A DNA stretch of 64,000 nucleotides, taken from contig NC_088915.1 of assembly GCF_963576675.1 (NCBI RefSeq), forward strand, positions 2,175,001 through 2,239,000, in the 5' to 3' direction. The notes beneath the pieces are model-generated. The model saw only the letters and a list, made by a program, of their open reading frames with translations. It did no database searches and had not been told where the DNA came from. Position numbers and translations under genes: made by a program. This document shows positions 58,278-64,000 of the stretch, piece by piece (position 1 is the first letter of the stretch; each line of letters opens with the position of its first letter). The DNA comes from Euphorbia lathyris (Eukaryota > Streptophyta > Magnoliopsida > Malpighiales > Euphorbiaceae).

Positions 58278-60180
58278 AGCTACCTAAACTAGATTAAAGT
58301 GTAAGCATTTAAACTTTTTCAGAAAAATTATATACTTTGTTAAAAGGATTAATAAGTTTTAAACAAGTTAAATTGGTAAAATGAATATTCTAAAAGTAAA
58401 AAAAAGCAATTGAATTTTTTGAGATAAGTATAAGCGCTTAGGTATCTTTAGCTTTAATTATTAATTACATTCAGCAACTCTCTCTCATCCCTCTTTTTCT
58501 CCTCTCTTTTTTCTCATGGTTTCTGTTGAATTAGGGATTCTTTTTTCAATCAACATTCGAAATTTATTTACAAATATACATCCATTTTAATCATGGAATT
58601 GGGATGCCGTAAAGGGATTACTTTATCAATCTTCCATTATCCAAAGATTTTCAACAAAAAAAATTATTATGAGGAAAGTTGGTATGTTATTACTAATGGA
58701 CGTATGAGGAATCTCATTCTTATAGATTGGATTTGTAGAGGACTAGAATGGAAGAGGTAAACTTGACACATAGGAACCAATTGCAGCATGTCTTCATACT
58801 TCTATCAAATTCAAGTGGATGTCTTGAGTTGTATAATTAATGAAAGAAAAACCTAACTAATGATATCATTGTTATGGTTTAACTAAATGTTAAATGTGTT
58901 TTAATGTTTTTTTATCTGAGTCCATTATTATTAGGCAAATTAGAAAGAGGTGTGGTGTGCTTTGGGTATGGTAAGTAGTAGACATGTGGTGAAGAAGTTT
59001 TGTGATGAAAAGACACGTACATGGAAGATGTGGAGTGCAATGGATATTTAGAAATTCTTGAAGGAGGACATGTATATGTGATGAGAAGACACATGCATGG
59101 AAGATGTGGAGTGCTCTGAATAAGTTGAGAAACTAAGAGTAAGGCTATAAACCAACTCTGAATCTAATTCTCTTTCTTCTTCTTTTTTCTGTTTTTGCTT
59201 GAGATTTTGTTATAGTATCTGAGAAAATACATTTCCCCATAAAAATCTTAGTCTTTCTCATTGGTTTTGCATTCTTCAAACTTGATTCATGTTTGTTGTC
59301 TACCATCTTTCTTTCAAAAATGTCTTACATTGCGGTAGTAGCCGGAGAAAATTGCGGCAATAAGGATAACAATCTTAATCAAGAAGGAAATTTTCTCGCA
59401 TCTCTCTATATATATAGTAGGTACATCTCCATGGGTAGTTCCATATAGCTTGCGAGCAATACCTTAGGTTTGTCAATAGTTTTGTTCAGTCTTACTTGCT
59501 CTACTTTCTAAAAAACACAAAATCCTAACAAGTCCAAGAAAAAATAACTTTCTCTCTTATTTCATAAAAGAAAAATCACACTTTTTTACTCTAAATTATA
59601 CACAGTATTATAATATTTTCCATTTAGCCAAATATTTTCCTCATTAATACCTAAACTAAACCTTCTTTAGAACCCATGCAAAAGACCTTTTGATTATATT
59701 TTGGTTAGACTAGCAAGTGATAGAGACTAAGAAATAGACGTCATTACTTATCACAATACTTGTAATGAATTGAGTGTTAAATTTTAAACCTTTAGTGAAA
59801 AGTAAAGATTAAAGGCTACAAGAAAGAAAAGCCTTGAGATATCACCTTATGAGGTTGTACACTAGTTCATACTTTCAAATATGGGATGTATTGAATAATG
59901 TAATACTTTTGAGAAAACCTTATTTTGTTAAAGTTCATCTATGTCGTATGATTTACATAAGTTGAGATTATTGAATGTCAGTGAAATAAGTCTTATCAAA
60001 GTTATAAGCTACATGGCTTGTTTGATTTCAAATTTTATTTTGAATCTAACACTTCCTTCAAGACAAGGAATGTTCAAAATGTGACCAAGTTGTTATAACC
60101 ATTTATATAATATTTTAACTCATTGTTTTATGTTATTTTTTAGTGGTTTGTCAATGTTTGTCCCTAGTTGTTAGTGTATT
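58278..60180. other. Intergenic AT-rich DNA
   Basis: Contains a 30-bp-scale repeat around 58980-59110 (GTGATGAAAAGACACGTACATGGAAGATGTGGAGTGC-like phrase, twice, about 90 bp apart). No gene. Confidence 0.5.
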
Positions 60181-60545
60181 TTACTTTATTCTTCTATTGA
60201 ATGGAGTTTTGAGTGATTTGAGGTGTTTTTGGAAATAAAACAAAGTAATTAGATAAATCTTCCAATAGACTGCTCGACCAGCTGACTCTAATTCTAGAAT
60301 AAGAAGAAAAACTAAAAGCTGCCTAAAAACTTCAAAACCTTCCTTACTAAATTCTAAATCAATTATAGCAAGAAAAAGAAGAATCCTTAAAGGTTGGGGA
60401 CATATAAATATGCTTAAAAAGACTCCAAAACCTTCCTTAATTATTTCCAAATCAATTATGGTAAGATAAAGCATCAATATTAAAGACAAGCTAGACATTT
60501 TAGGTGGTTTTTATATAAATAAGAGCCCCAAAACTCCTATAAATA
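60181..60545. repeat. Partial tandem repeat followed by a TATA-like site
   Basis: CAAAACCTTCCTTA plus CAAATCAATTAT-type stretches recur at about 60333 and 60425 (offset roughly 92 bp). TATAAATAGG at 60538-60547 follows. The arrangement could be the U3 of an unidentified LTR. Confidence 0.4.
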
Positions 60546-60924
60546 GGGAGCTTTGCTAGTTTGCAGGTCTATGCTCCAAACACCATTTTTACATCATGTG
60601 TAGCTCATTTTCATTATCTTTAGCTTTCAATTGCATTGGTGGTTATAAATTATTTTATTCATTTCAGATCTAGTTCTTTTTTTATTATAGCAAGGGTTAA
60701 ACTAACCCATAGTTTAGACCTTGCAAAACTCGACTTTGCTTTCTATTCACCTTGTGTTCTCAATATACTATTATATTAAAGTTCATATTTTCTTTCATCT
60801 ACATCTTCTTCCATTTCTAGATTTCATTTAATATATTGTGGTCAGACATGCATCCAAATCTGAGTACTATAGGATGTGAAAATCTTTGAGGATGCATCCC
60901 CAACTCGGAAAACTTTTCAGTGTA
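60546..60924. other. Leader-like region, no gene
   Basis: Downstream of the TATA-like site with CT-rich patches. No supported frame. Confidence 0.35.
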
Positions 60925-62105
60925 CATTTAGCCAGAAATGAGACAAATAGCAGAAAACAAATGTGAAGAACAATGGTCTAGAGAGAGAGGAAAGTTAATA
61001 CTTACATGAGTGGTGCTGGGAGGAGAAAACTCAACCTCGTAGGTTGGGTCTCCCTCAAAGTAATAAGTGTAGGGAACCCCTAAAATGTTTATATGGGACA
61101 TGTGTCACTCAAAGGTGGTAACTAGTGAGCCTAGGGCGCAACTCTTCGGAGCACCACCCATTCCTGCAGGAGGACCTCTTGAACTGCCAGACATACCACA
61201 ACCTCCACCAGATCAGCCTGTGAACGGCCTTGTCTTCCTCATCTTCACCCGAGGACAAAAAAAAGGGATGCTCTAATGAGGTAAAATATATGTGTATGTG
61301 TCTGATTAATGCAATACCACTCATCCTATTAGCGGCAACTGAAGGACCAGCAACGAAAGGTTCTGGAATGGGAGCCATGATCCTCTATCGAGTATGGAGA
61401 AGGCTCCTACAGAAGGCATGATAAGCACCCTCCACAATGGAGATTTTCACACTAAACCCGTAGAGACCAAGATCATCCTTCCCAGAAGCCTAGAGATCCA
61501 CATCATATGATGTCGCTTCCTTGGGATATGTTGTTGATATTCGGGCTTGTGGGAGGGATCAATCTTTGTATCTACCGGATTGGCACGGAGATCTCTAGTG
61601 TGGACGGTGGTGCTTATCCTGCCTCCCGTAGGAGACTTCTCCCTGCTCGGCCTAGGATCACAGCTCCCATTGTAGAGCCTTTCACAGTCCTTCCTTTTGT
61701 TGCCACTAATATAGTGAGTGGTACCTACATTATTCATACACATATCTTTTACCTTATTATTAGTGACTTCAGTGCATTCCCTTTTTTAACCTCGATGGAA
61801 GAAGAGGTAGATAGGGTCGGAGACTGATCTTGTGGAGGTCATGCTATGTTTGGCAGTTTAAGAGGTCCTCCTGCGGGCATGGCTGGTGCTATGGAGTGGT
61901 GCACCCTCGGCTCACTAACTACCACCTTCGAGCGGTACATCTTCCTTATAAACATTTTTGGGGCGCCTTACATTCGGTACTTTGAGGACCAAATCTTCCT
62001 AGATCCCCTTTCTTTGTGTTCTTTTTCCATTTATTTGTCTCTTTTCTGTCAGATCTTTGCTTCCCAAATCCCTGACATGATCCAAGTCATGAATGCAATG
62101 AAGCA
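60925..62105. repeat. Large inverted repeat, arms about 0.6 kb, coding-like
   Basis: The left arm (about 60925-61490) and right arm (about 61497-62105) are diverged reverse complements: for example GCAGGAGGACCTCTTGAACT near 61166 matches the complement near 61880, and GGGAGCCATGATCCT near 61370 matches near 61660. The centre has almost no loop. The left arm on plus has GAPPIPAGGPLELPDI followed by a Pro-rich stretch; the right arm on minus has a similar peptide. Both arms contain stops. The source gene is unknown. Confidence 0.75.
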
Positions 62106-62110
62106 CTAAT

Positions 62111-62671
62111 AACGCCTCGACCATCATGATGTCCCAGTGATCTCCTGTTTGCATATGATATTAAATGAATAATATGTTTATATATATGAATGCTATGCTT
62201 ATTATCTATTTTTTGTTAGTTTATTCTACAGGCTATTGTTAGGGAGGAGCAGTGAAGGGTTTAGGGTTTAGGCTATTGTCAAAATTTTGCACATAAAAAA
62301 ACTCAACACAATAATATGACGTGAGTGAGAATATTCCTCTTGTAAAAAATATATGTTAAAAATGCGACATCCGAGAAAGAAACATGGTTGTCAATGTATG
62401 CATTTATGTGGGCATAAAAGCCTTCTAAGGTGGACTTACTTGTCAGAAATAGTTTGAAAGAATTGCTTAGTTTGCCAAAATGGTTTCAGAGGACAAGGAT
62501 GAAGAGGACAGGGAATTAGAGTTCTACTCTTACTACATATATTCTCTATAAAATGAGATTACATCTAATACAAGATCACAAATACTAAAATTGTTTTCAT
62601 TAATCATGCTCTGCTTTTCACTAAAATTCATTAACAATCTTGATCAAGTTCAAGCTCTTAATAATTGACAA
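62111..62671. other. AT-rich spacer
   Basis: No gene or repeat structure recognised. Confidence 0.5.
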
Positions 62672-62857
62672 TTGATGAATGCAGATTCTATATCATCTAT
62701 GTCTTCCATTGATTTCTCATCTTCCTCAATAATGCATTCTTCACCCCAATTCAAACTCGATCAATCACTCCCTTCATCCTTTCAGTCGGATAATTCTGAT
62801 TCGGAAACTTCAAATTTGATAATCTTCAATTTGAAAATCTTGATTAAGATTTTCTAA
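62672..62857 (+). CDS. Hypothetical Ser-rich 61-residue frame
   Basis: MMNADSISSMSSIDFSSSSI then a polar Ser/Gln stretch, stop at 62855-62857. Composition differs from the AT-rich noise around it and could be the start of a disordered protein, but there is no support beyond the open frame. Confidence 0.2.
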   Translation: MMNADSISSMSSIDFSSSSIMHSSPQFKLDQSLPSSFQSDNSDSETSNLIIFNLKILIKIF

Positions 62858-63382
62858 TCCATCTATGGAATCAGAGAAATCCTGATCCAACAACAGCTTG
62901 GAGCAGAACTCATACTCATCTGTTTAACATCAACAAAATGATGATCAAGCAACTCCTTCACTGTCTATCGCGCTCTGATCTCTTAAAAACACTTGCTCAA
63001 AAAATCCTTCCCTTTCTATTGTAACCACATTGGAAATTCAGGCATGTCCTATATATAAGAATCCAATTATAAGTAAAGCCAAAACTGGATCATTAGCCAA
63101 AACTGGATAATAATATGTTTAAAAATTAATTATTCATTTATGAAATAATTAAATCTGAAAATTAAAGAATTATCATACACAAGAAATATCATTAATGCTT
63201 AGATTATTTACACACAAAAATTGATAATTTGCTGATTTAGGATGTGCTAGATATGTACACTGTGGTTGCATGACGAGAGGAACAAGGATTTCTGGCTCAT
63301 GTGTATGATATTATGTTGCACAATTATAGAAATGGTGATAGCTTTGATTGTTCCCAATGTTATAAAACTCGGACCGGTTGGT
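62858..63382. other. AT-rich spacer
   Basis: Nothing recognised before the CACTA terminus. Confidence 0.5.
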
Positions 63383-63713
63383 CACTACAAGAAAAACGGT
63401 AATTAGCAACCAAAAATCTGGTTGCTAAATTGGTTGCTAACACTATTTACGAACCAGAATTGCATATTTAGCAACCAAACTGGATCGGTTGGTAATTGCA
63501 AGGTTGCTAAAACTTTGATACCATATCAAGCTTCTCGGTTGCAATGTTTGCAACCACCATTTCAGTAGCTAATTTGGTGGCAAAATTAGAAACCGATCAC
63601 TTGCAACCATATGTCAGTTACAAATCAATGAACAATTTTGCAAATCTATTATGGTTACAAACTAACTTTTGGTCACAAGTAATCTGGTTGTTAAATTTAT
63701 TGCTTTATGTCTG

Positions 63714-63762
<49 letters not shown>

Positions 63763-64000
63763 TAAAATATTATTTCTACAATTTTACTAAACTAACATCA
63801 TATAACCATTTCAGAAATTCCATAATAAAACAGAAAATATAAATTATATAAAACTTATTAATGCGTTATAATTCAAGTTATACATTCGCTAAAAAAAATT
63901 TAAAGTTACACATTGGTGTAAAAAAAATTAAAGTTATATATAAACTAAATTAAATACAAATAATTATTGCTTGTATCCATACAAGTAAATGTTGAGAAAT
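63383..64000. mobile_element. CACTA transposon, left end, continuing past the window
   Basis: CACTACAAGAAAAACGG at 63383 is a classic plant CACTA terminus. The next 200 bp hold subterminal repeats TTAGCAACC / GGTTGCTAA at least six times on both strands. No transposase in the part seen; the other end is outside. Confidence 0.85.
63716..63762. repeat. (AT)n microsatellite
   Basis: About 23 AT units inside the CACTA end. Confidence 0.95.

Noticed and set aside
61085..61276. 63-codon Pro-rich frame as a separate gene
   Set aside because: It is one arm of the large inverted repeat, and its counterpart on the other arm carries stops.

Overview
The window looks like AT-rich nuclear DNA of a flowering plant, probably a eudicot. 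It holds plant-only gene families (plant mobile domain, REM-type B3, F-box with FBA domain), spliced gene structures with GT..AG introns, and plant transposons: CACTA, Mutator-like and hAT MITEs, copia and gypsy LTR elements, an L1-type LINE and a tRNA-derived SINE. The species cannot be named from the sequence. There are no bacterial-style operons, rRNA genes or CRISPR arrays.

Layout. 0-1.5 kb: three-exon plant-mobile-domain gene with one in-frame stop, open at the left edge. 1.5-3.3 kb: decayed minus-strand B3/zinc-finger fragment, copy 1. 3.9-8.45 kb: non-autonomous CACTA element carrying a nested palindrome and a nearly intact three-exon E2 ubiquitin-conjugating-enzyme-like gene with its own TATA box. 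9.0-11.6 kb: 5'-truncated gypsy element with a long open pol frame and a 3' LTR. 12.2-12.6 kb: MITE. 12.7-14.9 kb: two small candidate genes, one broken by an exact 20-bp tandem duplication. 15.0-17.5 kb: copy 2 of the B3/zinc-finger fragment with a nested insertion. 17.5-20.6 kb: MITEs, an ACTTCGC-rich block and a SINE. 20.9-21.2 kb: receptor-kinase relic. 21.7-27.2 kb: REM-B3 pseudogene split by a young copia element.

27.3-28.5 kb and 47.5-49.6 kb: two copies of one segment made of MITEs followed by an F-box gene; both F-box copies are broken. 28.9-29.5 kb: long coding-like inverted repeat. 31.1-32.7 kb: MULE-type MITE and a copia 3' relic. 35.0-40.7 kb: full-length but mutated LINE with an 18-bp target duplication. 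40.7-42.6 kb: third B3-type gene remnant. 42.9-46.5 kb: 3-kb LTR of a minus-strand gypsy-type element. Its U3 carries about 22 tandem 22-bp palindromes directly upstream of a TATA box, and its 3' internal region carries a 45-bp minisatellite. 51.2-52.7 kb: ~480-bp tandem repeats and a hAT MITE. 53.7-58.3 kb: second complete copia element with frame breaks. 60.9-62.1 kb: ~0.6-kb-arm inverted repeat. 63.4 kb to the end: start of a CACTA element that runs off the window.

Almost everything gene-like is a relic. The window reads as a decayed cluster of B3 and F-box genes reshaped by local duplication and successive transposon insertions. Several stop codons sit where the family has Trp, Gln or Arg, as expected from deamination of methylated cytosines. 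The best candidates for something undescribed are the transposon-borne E2-like gene and the palindrome array in the U3 of the long LTR.
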